The notes beneath the pieces are model-generated. The model searched no databases and was not told the origin of the DNA. It saw only the letters and a list, made by a program, of their open reading frames with translations. Below, piece by piece: positions 1 to 5,069 of a stretch of 5,069 nucleotides of DNA (its first letter is position 1; every line of letters starts with the position of its first letter). Location: assembly GCA_009703165.1 (NCBI GenBank), contig WLGP01000081.1, positions 1-5,069 on the forward strand, given 5' to 3'. Made by a program: the position numbers and the translations under genes. The DNA is from Actinomycetota bacterium. Its GTDB lineage: Bacteria; Actinomycetota; Actinomycetes; Nanopelagicales; Nanopelagicaceae.

Positions 1-669
1 ATACCTGTGGGATTAGCCGTTGCAGATATCTTCACATCGACACATTTAGCATCTGGCGTCATTGCACTCTTGCTTCGCCGTGAACGTACAGGTGTAGGCG
101 GAGTCGTTGAGTCAAGTCTTCTTGAATCGATGCTCGATCTCCAATTTGAATTGATCTCGGCCAACCTCTTTGACCCAAGCGTTGTGGTCAATCGTGGTGC
201 AGGAAACTCAGCTCACGCATTCTTGCCAGCACCATATGGTCTCTACAAGACCAGCGATGGATATATGGCAATTGCGATGACACCAATCCCTGCACTAGGT
301 GCGCTACTTGGCGTCAACCTCGATGAGTATGAAGATCCAAAGTCATGGTGGAGCCATCAAGAAGCGATTATGGGCAAACTCAGCGCAATGTTGGCAACCA
401 ATACGACCGAGCATTGGCTGGCGATTTTGGATAAGGCAGATATCTGGTGTGCGCCAGTATTGACCTTGCCAGAACTCGTTGCCCACGAAGGCTTTGCCGC
501 AATTGATATGACGCAGAAGACCACGCGTACAGGTAGAGATGGATCTGCTATCTCGATTCCTACAACGCGTTCACCTGTTCGTATCGATGGCAAGACAATT
601 AAACATACAAAGGGCGCTCCACATGTGGGCGAAGATACTGAGAAGATCCGTAAAGAGTTCGGGATATAG
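1..669 (+). CDS. Class III CoA-transferase (CaiB/BaiF family), C-terminal part, cut by window start
   Basis: This family moves coenzyme A between carboxylic acids through an aspartyl-CoA thioester on the enzyme. The reading frame is open from base 1, and 222 residues are visible. The GTG at position 7 is an internal Val codon, not a start, because the family normally has about 380-400 residues and homology begins mid-domain. Asp9 of the visible part (codon 25-27) lies in VADIFTSTH, matching the catalytic Asp region of formyl-CoA transferase (GDxxTGxH). RRERTGVGG (26-34) follows, then APYGLYKTSDGY (77-88), and the typical C-terminal end APHVGEDTEKIRKEFG (206-221). About 160 residues should lie upstream. 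The stop is 13 bp before the MaoC gene, so the two are probably cotranscribed and may act on the same CoA ester. The family call is firm. The acyl donor and acceptor cannot be read from sequence; racemases of the AMACR type share the fold. Confidence 0.93.
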   Translation: MPVGLAVADIFTSTHLASGVIALLLRRERTGVGGVVESSLLESMLDLQFELISANLFDPSVVVNRGAGNSAHAFLPAPYGLYKTSDGYMAIAMTPIPALGALLGVNLDEYEDPKSWWSHQEAIMGKLSAMLATNTTEHWLAILDKADIWCAPVLTLPELVAHEGFAAIDMTQKTTRTGRDGSAISIPTTRSPVRIDGKTIKHTKGAPHVGEDTEKIRKEFGI

Positions 670-671
670 GT

Positions 672-679
672 AAGGGGAG
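672..679 (+). promoter_or_regulatory. Strong ribosome binding site for the MaoC-like gene
   Basis: AAGGGGAG sits three bases before the ATG at 683 and directly after the stop of the CoA-transferase gene. The purine-rich core is close to the start but is the clearest Shine-Dalgarno in the window, and it fixes the start at 683. It suggests the MaoC gene is translated independently rather than only by coupling. Confidence 0.7.
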
Positions 680-682
680 AGC

Positions 683-1231
683 ATGAAGAATCCAAATCCA
701 GATCAAGGTAAGCGTTATGAAGTTCCAATCTGGAACCAGGACGTCAAGCTCTATGAGGATTACCAGGTCGGAGAGGTAGATCGTTCACTTCGCCGGACCA
801 TCTCGGAAGGTGAAGTGATGCTCTTTAACTCACTGGTTCTAGATATGCATCCCTATGTTGGTGATGACATCTGGGCCCGTGAACATGGACTCTTCAAGAA
901 GCGTTTAGTACCTGGCGCGATGGTCTTTAGCTATGGCCTAGGCCTTTTTGCCCATAACAATGTCAACACCTTTAGCTATGGCTATGACAAGTTGCGCTTT
1001 ATCAAGCCAACTTTTATCGGTGACACCATCTATGGAATGCGCACATTGTTAGAGAAGACTCCTAAGTACGAGAATATGGGTCTCTTTAAAGTTAGTTACG
1101 AGATCTTCCGCGCAGATAATGAAGAGCTCGTTCTCTACACCGAGCACCTGCAGACAGTTCTCTATCGCACCTCACAGGCAGAAAATCTCACCTCAGAAAA
1201 CCGCAGAGCAGAAGGAAAAGATACGCCATGA
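683..1231 (+). CDS. MaoC-like hot-dog fold dehydratase/hydratase
   Basis: MaoC-family proteins are cytoplasmic hot-dog fold enzymes that add or remove water from 2-enoyl-CoA or 3-hydroxyacyl-CoA esters. This one has 182 residues, slightly long because of a charged, probably disordered tail from about residue 164. Family marks are YEDYQVGE (24-31), the putative active-site segment [18 protein letters not shown] (48-65), [15 protein letters not shown] (74-88) and [13 protein letters not shown], which matches the usual vrF.kPv..GDt. If the active-site segment is aligned to the (R)-hydratase motif D-x-N-P-x-H, Asp54 and Pro57 are kept, Asn becomes His56, and the catalytic His position becomes Val59. 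It may therefore use other residues, bind without catalysis, or belong to a divergent subgroup. It lies 13 bp after a CoA-transferase, consistent with a CoA-ester substrate, and its TGA overlaps the next ATG. Family assignment is good; the reaction is unknown. Confidence 0.85.
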   Translation: MKNPNPDQGKRYEVPIWNQDVKLYEDYQVGEVDRSLRRTISEGEVMLFNSLVLDMHPYVGDDIWAREHGLFKKRLVPGAMVFSYGLGLFAHNNVNTFSYGYDKLRFIKPTFIGDTIYGMRTLLEKTPKYENMGLFKVSYEIFRADNEELVLYTEHLQTVLYRTSQAENLTSENRRAEGKDTP

Positions 1232-2304
1232 TCGAACAATTTCAAGTCATCGCAGATGCAGTACGTCTTGAGGTAAAGCCAGAGCACCGTAAGAAGATTG
1301 GTATCTGTGGCGCAGGTGGAATCGTCGATGGTGCGCACCTTCCTGCATATAAGAAGGCTGGTCTTGAAGTCGTTGCAATCTTCGATGTTGATAACGATAA
1401 GGCGAAAGATGTCGCATCACGTCACGGTATTTCTAAGGTCTATGCAACACTTGCAGAACTTCTTGCAGATCCTCAATTAGAAGTTGTAGATATTGCAGTT
1501 CCTGCTGCAGCACAGCCTGAAATCTTTGCCCAGGTTGCGGCGGCGAAGAAACATATCCTTGCCCAGAAGCCCTTTGCTACAACGGTTGCAGCGGGTGAAC
1601 TGATGGTGAAACAGGCAAAAGATGCGGGCATTGTTGCCGGCGTCAATCAACAACTTCGCTTTGAAGAAGGCGTTGCTGCAGCACACAAGATGGTTGAACT
1701 TGGATGGATCGGCACCGTCAGCAACTTCTCCATTAACGTCAATCTCATGACGCCGTGGGAGCTCTGGCCATGGGCGAAAGATCTTGAGCGCCTAGAAGTC
1801 ATGCTCCACTCGATTCATTATCACGATCTGATTCGCTGGTTCTTAGGAGATGCCAAGACTGTCTTCTGCGCAGCAGGACGGACTGCAGGGCAATTTCCCA
1901 TCGGTGAGACGCGCACGATTTCAACTGCGCTCTATGACAGTGGTGTGACCTCAGTTGTTCATGCCAACCATGTCAATCGCGGTAATGATAACTACGCCGA
2001 ATATCGCATCGATGGCGATAAAGGATCGATTCGCGGAACACTTGGGCTGCTCTATGACTATCCCAATGGTCGCGTAGATACGATCGAAATTAACTCATCT
2101 GTCATCCCAACAGATGGCTGGCTCCCATATCCAGTAACCACACGTTGGTTCCCAGATGCATTTATCGGAACGATGGGATCTGTTATGGAATCCATCTCAA
2201 CAGGTGCTCCACTTCGCTCATCAGTTGCTGAAAATGTTGGGACGCTCAAGATGGTTGAAGCGCTCTACGCATCTATGGATTCAGGAAAGTCTGTTGACCT
2301 CTAA
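1228..2304 (+). CDS. Gfo/Idh/MocA family NAD(P)-dependent oxidoreductase
   Basis: The family oxidises or reduces sugars, inositols and related polyols with NAD(P) in the cytoplasm. This protein has 358 residues, a usual length. An extension of about 22 residues precedes the Rossmann strand [19 protein letters not shown] (23-41), whose GAGG loop binds the dinucleotide; FDVD (52-55) ends the second strand. The family EKP motif appears as AQKPF (112-116), keeping Lys114 but with Gln113 in place of Glu. The C-terminal domain holds [12 protein letters not shown] (197-208), matching the family H-x-x-D with His197 and Asp200; the Asp usually four residues before that His is Leu193 here. The ATG at 1228 overlaps the MaoC stop as ATGA, with AAGGA at 1212-1216 upstream, so translation is probably coupled. 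No later in-frame start precedes the Rossmann fold. The substrate cannot be named; the SDR downstream suggests a sugar or sugar-acid route. Confidence 0.92.
   Translation: MIEQFQVIADAVRLEVKPEHRKKIGICGAGGIVDGAHLPAYKKAGLEVVAIFDVDNDKAKDVASRHGISKVYATLAELLADPQLEVVDIAVPAAAQPEIFAQVAAAKKHILAQKPFATTVAAGELMVKQAKDAGIVAGVNQQLRFEEGVAAAHKMVELGWIGTVSNFSINVNLMTPWELWPWAKDLERLEVMLHSIHYHDLIRWFLGDAKTVFCAAGRTAGQFPIGETRTISTALYDSGVTSVVHANHVNRGNDNYAEYRIDGDKGSIRGTLGLLYDYPNGRVDTIEINSSVIPTDGWLPYPVTTRWFPDAFIGTMGSVMESISTGAPLRSSVAENVGTLKMVEALYASMDSGKSVDL
2283..2289 (+). promoter_or_regulatory. Ribosome binding site that decides the TTG start of the SDR gene
   Basis: AGGAAAG lies inside the last codons of the Gfo/Idh gene; its AGGA ends seven bases before the TTG at 2294, a near-ideal distance. 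The competing TTG at 2312 has no purine-rich stretch ahead of it. This is the main reason for choosing 2294. Confidence 0.55.
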
Positions 2305-3097
2305 CGCACCGTTGCCGCTCTTTCATCTCGAGGCAAAGGTTGCAGTCATCACCGGAGGAAATGGTGGAATAGGTTTAGGTTGTGCGCGTGGGTTAGCCCG
2401 TGCTGGCGCCACGATTGTGATCTGGGCCAGGGATGTTACAAAGAACGCTGCAGCAAAAGCAGAACTGGAAGCACTCGGTGCACAGGTCATTACGCTGGAA
2501 GTCGATGTCACAGATCGCACGGCGGTAGAGGCGGCAACGCAAGAGACGATCAAGCGTTGTGGCGGTATCGATATTCTCTTTGCAAATGCTGGAGTCAATA
2601 TCCGCATGCGTCCTGAAGAGTACACAGAAGATATCGTCGATCAGATTATCGATGTCAACCTCAAGGCAGTCTTTCACTGCTGCCAGAGCGTCTATCCATC
2701 GATGAAATCACGCGGTGGTGGCAAAATCATTTTGATCGGATCGCTGACTAGTGTCCAAGGACTTGGCGTTGCACCTGTCTATTCAGCGACAAAGGGCGCT
2801 GTTGTGCAGTTAGGTAAGAGCCTTGCTGCTGCATGGGGAGCCGACAATATTCAGGTTAATACGATTTTGCCGGGGTGGATTGTCACTGAGATGACATCGG
2901 TGACGCGAGCAGTTCCAGGGCTGCCTGAACATGTCTTATCGCGAACACCTGCAGGTCGATGGGGAAGTCCTGCCGACTTTGAAGGAATTGCCACCTTCTT
3001 TGCATCTGGTGCAAGTGACTTTGTGACAGGTACAGATATTCAAATCGATGGTGGATTTACCAGCACCCTTGCAATCTTTGATCTACCTAAGAATTAG
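2294..3097 (+). CDS. Short-chain dehydrogenase/reductase, KduD/gluconate 5-dehydrogenase-like
   Basis: This is a classical SDR, 267 residues from the TTG at 2294. It should oxidise or reduce a hydroxyl or keto group with NAD(P) in the cytoplasm. Visible motifs are TGGNGGIG (20-27) for the dinucleotide, ANAG (97-100), catalytic Asn122, Ser150, Tyr163 and Lys167 (YSATK), PGW (193-195), and the C-terminal GTDIQIDGGF (246-255). Arg46 just after the second strand hints at NADP(H) preference. LFHLEAKVAVITGGNGGIG resembles KduD and gluconate 5-dehydrogenase proteins, which act on (keto)sugar acids. No ATG fits: the only upstream one (2156) would add 46 residues read out of frame through the Gfo/Idh gene. 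TTG 2294 has a good Shine-Dalgarno and gives an 11-bp overlap with the preceding gene. TTG 2312 (261 residues, starting MPLFHLEAK) is the alternative. The exact substrate is not determinable. Confidence 0.92.
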   Translation: MTSNAPLPLFHLEAKVAVITGGNGGIGLGCARGLARAGATIVIWARDVTKNAAAKAELEALGAQVITLEVDVTDRTAVEAATQETIKRCGGIDILFANAGVNIRMRPEEYTEDIVDQIIDVNLKAVFHCCQSVYPSMKSRGGGKIILIGSLTSVQGLGVAPVYSATKGAVVQLGKSLAAAWGADNIQVNTILPGWIVTEMTSVTRAVPGLPEHVLSRTPAGRWGSPADFEGIATFFASGASDFVTGTDIQIDGGFTSTLAIFDLPKN

Positions 3098-3107
3098 CCC
3101 TTAAAAA
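3098..3107. other. Convergent gene junction, 10 bp, no clear terminator
   Basis: The SDR stop (TAG, 3095-3097) and the FAH-family stop (TAG on the minus strand, 3108-3110) face each other across CCCTTAAAAA. The only pairing seen is weak: ATT-GCCC (3093-3100, with one bulged A) against GGGCAAT (3119-3125), separated by an 18-base loop and not followed by a T-run on either strand. Transcripts probably read into each other or end inside the opposing gene. Confidence 0.6.
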
Positions 3108-3956
3108 CTATGACTTGTGGGCAATGCAGTGATTGGTGATCTCACCAATACCTTCGATGCCAGTCTTTACTAGATCACCTGCTGCTAAGTAGACAGGTGG
3201 CTTAAAGCCAAGGCCTACGCCAAATGGTGTTCCAGTGTTGATGACATCTCCTGGGAAGAGCTCCATAAATTGGCTGATGTACCAGACGATGTGATCTATA
3301 CCAAAGAGAAGATCATCGGTATTTGAATCTTGCTTCATCACATCGTTGACGCTGCACCAGAGACGCAAGTTATGTGGGTTGATCTCATCTCCAGTAACAA
3401 TTTCTGGACCGATGGGATTAAATGTGGGAAATGACTTTCCTTTCACCCATTGTCCTGATCGTTCGATCTGCCAGTGGCGCTCAGAGACATCTTGCGAAAT
3501 TGTGTAGCCAAGGATGTGGTTCTTGGAGCTTTCAGGTGATTCGAGATAGAGCGCACGCTTACCAATAACGATGGCTAGTTCGACCTCGTAATCTGTAGCA
3601 AGGCTATTGGGTGGAATCACAATGTCATCGTTTGGGCCGACGACGCTATCTGGAGCCTTCATAAAGATCACAGGCTCTGCTGGAGTATCAGCATTTGTCT
3701 CTTTGATATGTCCGAGATAGTTAAGACCCACGCAGATCACTTTAGTTGGGCGATTTATCGGTGAACCAATACGGGTAGATCCCTTTGCAACGCGTGGCAG
3801 CGCTGAGAGATCAGCAGCGGCAACCTTTGCAAGTGCACCATCTTCAAGGCTCTGGCGTGACCAATCTGAGATCAGTGAATCAACGAGGATGTACTGATCG
3901 CCTTGTAGAACTGCAGGTTTTTCTTGGCCAGCGTTTCCAATTCGTGCAATGCGCAT
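3108..3956 (-). CDS. Fumarylacetoacetate hydrolase (FAH) family protein, probable 2,4-diketo-3-deoxy-sugar-acid hydrolase
   Basis: FAH-fold enzymes cleave C-C bonds next to a carbonyl, or decarboxylate or isomerise such acids, using Mg2+ or Mn2+. From the ATG at 3956 it has 282 residues. An N-terminal domain (about 1-70) starts MRIARIGNAGQEKP, and the catalytic domain carries VGLNYLGHIKE (76-86) with the lid His83/Glu86 pair, metal ligands Glu124 and Glu126 (YEVEL) and Asp156 (QDVSER), Lys174, and NTGTPFGVGLGFKPP (240-254). The GQEKP start and the DVSERHWQIERSGQW stretch resemble my recollection of 2,4-diketo-3-deoxy-L-fuconate hydrolases, which yield pyruvate and lactate. That specificity is inference; ureidoglycolate lyase-like or acylpyruvase activity is possible. 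A farther upstream ATG at 4028 was rejected because it adds 24 residues inside the neighbouring gene and lacks family support. The gene follows the FMN dehydrogenase by 4 bp, so it is surely in the same operon. Confidence 0.9.
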   Translation of the reverse strand: MRIARIGNAGQEKPAVLQGDQYILVDSLISDWSRQSLEDGALAKVAAADLSALPRVAKGSTRIGSPINRPTKVICVGLNYLGHIKETNADTPAEPVIFMKAPDSVVGPNDDIVIPPNSLATDYEVELAIVIGKRALYLESPESSKNHILGYTISQDVSERHWQIERSGQWVKGKSFPTFNPIGPEIVTGDEINPHNLRLWCSVNDVMKQDSNTDDLLFGIDHIVWYISQFMELFPGDVINTGTPFGVGLGFKPPVYLAAGDLVKTGIEGIGEITNHCIAHKS

Positions 3957-3960
3957 TGCC

Positions 3961-5069
3961 TTACTTCCCTTCAGGTAGGCGGCCAAGGCCAGCATGGGTT
4001 TCCAGTAAACGCACATGCTTTGGTTCAAGTTCTTTCAGCGAGTTCACACCGAGCAACTTCATGGTGCGGATCATCTCTGTCTGCATAATCTGCAAGGTGC
4101 GCTCAACGCCCTCTTGTCCGCCGGCCATCAAGCCATAGAGATACGCGCGACCGATATAGGCAAAGTCAGCACCGAGAGCTAGGGCTGCAAGGACATCTGC
4201 GCCATGCATGATGCCGGTATCGATATGAATCTCAAGGTCATCCTTAAGTTCCTTCTTCACTTCAGCGAGCATATGAAGAGGAACTGGTGCGCGATCGAGT
4301 TGGCGACCGCCGTGGTTTGAAAGGATGATCGCATCTGCGCCGTACTTGGCTGCAATCTTGGCATCTTCAACGGTTTGAATTCCCTTAATGGAGAGCTTGC
4401 CATCCCATTGTTCGCGAATCCATTCCAGATCATCAAAGGTCATGGTCGGATCGAACATAAAGTCGAGGAGTTCTGCGACAGTGCCTTCCCAGTTAGACAT
4501 TGATGCGAAGGTGATGGCAGGTGTTGTCAGAAAGTTGATCCACCACTCAGGACGAGGTGCGGCATCGAGCAAGGTCTTTACTGTAAGTCGCGGTGGAACA
4601 GTTAGACCATTGCGGGCATCGCGAAGACGCGCTCCTGCTGCTGGAACATCGACGGTGAGCATCAGATGCTTGACTCCGGCATCTTGGGCACGCTTCACAA
4701 GTTTCATACTCGCTTCGCGGTCTTTCCACATATAAAGCTGGAACCAGTTGACGCCATGAGGTGAGGCTTTGACGACATCTTCGATCGTTGACGTTCCTAA
4801 AGTGGAGAGCGAGAAGGGAATGCCAAATTTTTCAGCAGCGCGTGCGCCTGCGATCTCACCTTCGGTATGCATCATTCGGGTAAAGCCAGTAGGTGCGATA
4901 CCAAATGGCATTGCAAACTTCTCACCTAAAATTTCACAAGAAGTATCAACGTTCTTTACATCGTGCAAAATATTGGGACGAAATTCAAGATCAAGATACG
5001 AGCGGCGTGCGCGAGCCAGCGTTACTTCAGATTCAGCGCTGCCATCTGTGTAATCAAAGGGACCTTTAG
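3961..5069 (-). CDS. FMN-dependent alpha-hydroxyacid dehydrogenase (LldD/glycolate oxidase family), N terminus cut by window end
   Basis: The family oxidises L-2-hydroxyacids such as lactate or glycolate to 2-oxoacids with FMN; LldD-type members pass electrons to quinone. The frame stays open to the window edge, giving 368 visible residues of roughly 380-410. The TTG at 4968 is an internal Leu codon, since family homology continues upstream as FDYTDGSAESEVTL (visible 4-17), which holds the substrate-binding Tyr6. Then come APTG (58-61), FQLYMW (109-114), TVDVPAAGAR (138-147) with Arg147, Lys228 in IKGIQ, and SNHGGRQLD (250-258) with catalytic His252 and Arg255. The usual DGGxRxG phosphate loop reads DTGIMHG (283-289), a form I associate with actinobacterial LldD-like proteins; Arg307 of IGR is kept. 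No membrane segment is visible. The FAH-family gene follows by 4 bp. Lactate is the likeliest substrate by resemblance, but glycolate or another hydroxyacid is possible. Confidence 0.93.
   Translation of the reverse strand, partial: KGPFDYTDGSAESEVTLARARRSYLDLEFRPNILHDVKNVDTSCEILGEKFAMPFGIAPTGFTRMMHTEGEIAGARAAEKFGIPFSLSTLGTSTIEDVVKASPHGVNWFQLYMWKDREASMKLVKRAQDAGVKHLMLTVDVPAAGARLRDARNGLTVPPRLTVKTLLDAAPRPEWWINFLTTPAITFASMSNWEGTVAELLDFMFDPTMTFDDLEWIREQWDGKLSIKGIQTVEDAKIAAKYGADAIILSNHGGRQLDRAPVPLHMLAEVKKELKDDLEIHIDTGIMHGADVLAALALGADFAYIGRAYLYGLMAGGQEGVERTLQIMQTEMIRTMKLLGVNSLKELEPKHVRLLETHAGLGRLPEGK
3964..3971 (-). promoter_or_regulatory. Ribosome binding site supporting the FAH-family start at 3956
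   Basis: On the minus strand AAGGGAAG ends seven bases before the ATG at 3956. It lies in the last codons of the upstream hydroxyacid dehydrogenase gene and spans into its stop context. With the family-typical N terminus MRIARIG it supports this start over the ATG at 4028. Confidence 0.6.

Noticed and set aside
7..9. GTG at 7 as a true start of the CoA-transferase.
   Set aside because: The frame is open to base 1 and the protein would lack about 40% of the family length; the catalytic Asp would fall at residue 7.
357..728. Antisense open frame of 123 codons opposite the CoA-transferase and MaoC junction, and similar frames opposite or within the other genes (for example 2323-2625, 4388-4735, 4769-5053).
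   Set aside because: They lie wholly or almost wholly within well-supported genes, show no recognisable domain and have low-complexity or Cys/Ser-rich translations typical of shadow frames.
2156..2293. Longer SDR start at the ATG at 2156, adding 46 residues.
   Set aside because: The added residues are read through the C-terminal coding region of the Gfo/Idh gene in another frame and do not resemble an SDR N terminus; the dinucleotide motif already sits at the usual distance from TTG 2294 or 2312.
3132..3149. Perfect 8-bp inverted repeat (ATTGGTGA / TCACCAAT, 2-base gap) near the end of the FAH-family gene, considered as a terminator or operator.
   Set aside because: It lies inside codons for the family-typical GIGEITNH end, has a loop too tight for all pairs to form, is not GC-rich and is not followed by a T-run on either strand.
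3957..4028. Longer FAH-family start at the ATG at 4028, adding 24 residues.
   Set aside because: The added stretch overlaps the C-terminal codons of the hydroxyacid dehydrogenase in another frame, and MRIARIGNAGQEKP at 3956 with its own Shine-Dalgarno matches the family start.
4966..4968. TTG (minus strand) as the start of the hydroxyacid dehydrogenase.
   Set aside because: The frame continues to the window end and encodes the conserved FDYTDGSA and FRPNIL segments upstream of it.
1..5069. Mobile element, tRNA, CRISPR array, riboswitch, defence system or toxin-antitoxin pair.
   Set aside because: No terminal repeats, transposase, clover-leaf, spaced direct repeats or long non-coding stretch was seen; nearly every base is assigned to a metabolic gene.

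Overview
The window is a densely coded stretch of bacterial chromosome. It holds six protein genes, with no RNA gene, mobile element, CRISPR array or intergenic gap over 13 bp. Base composition looks moderate: a hand count of the first 60 bases gives about 47% G+C, and the rest looks similar. The hydroxyacid dehydrogenase at the right end resembles the LldD type I associate with actinobacteria (C-terminal LEPKHV, DTGIMHG and IGRAYLYGLMAGG segments). A moderate-GC actinobacterium, for example a streamlined freshwater lineage, is a reasonable low-confidence guess. No marker gene settles the taxonomy.

Layout: positions 1-3097 carry four plus-strand genes in operon-like order. They are the C-terminal part of a class III (CaiB/BaiF) CoA-transferase, a MaoC-type hot-dog hydratase, a Gfo/Idh/MocA oxidoreductase and a KduD-like short-chain dehydrogenase. 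Successive genes are separated by 13 bp, then overlap by 4 bp (ATGA), then overlap by about 11 bp (TTG start). Positions 3108-5069 carry two minus-strand genes: an FMN-dependent alpha-hydroxyacid dehydrogenase, cut at its N terminus by the window edge, followed 4 bp later by a fumarylacetoacetate hydrolase (FAH) family enzyme. The two groups converge, with only 10 bp between stop codons and no clear terminator.

How the genes may work together: the whole window looks catabolic. The right-hand pair suggests a route in which a 2,4-diketo-3-deoxy sugar acid is split by the FAH-family enzyme into pyruvate and a 2-hydroxyacid (lactate or glycolate), which the FMN enzyme then oxidises. The SDR and the Gfo/Idh protein could supply the earlier oxidations of a sugar or sugar acid. 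The CoA-transferase and MaoC pair points to activation and hydration or dehydration of an organic acid as its CoA thioester. Its link to the sugar-acid enzymes is not obvious from sequence. All substrate assignments are inference.

I found no convincing new system. The points most worth checking are the hydroxyacid/FAH pairing, a MaoC protein that seems to lack the canonical active-site histidine, a Gfo/Idh protein with Gln in place of Glu in the EKP motif, and the mixed CoA-ester and sugar-acid operon.
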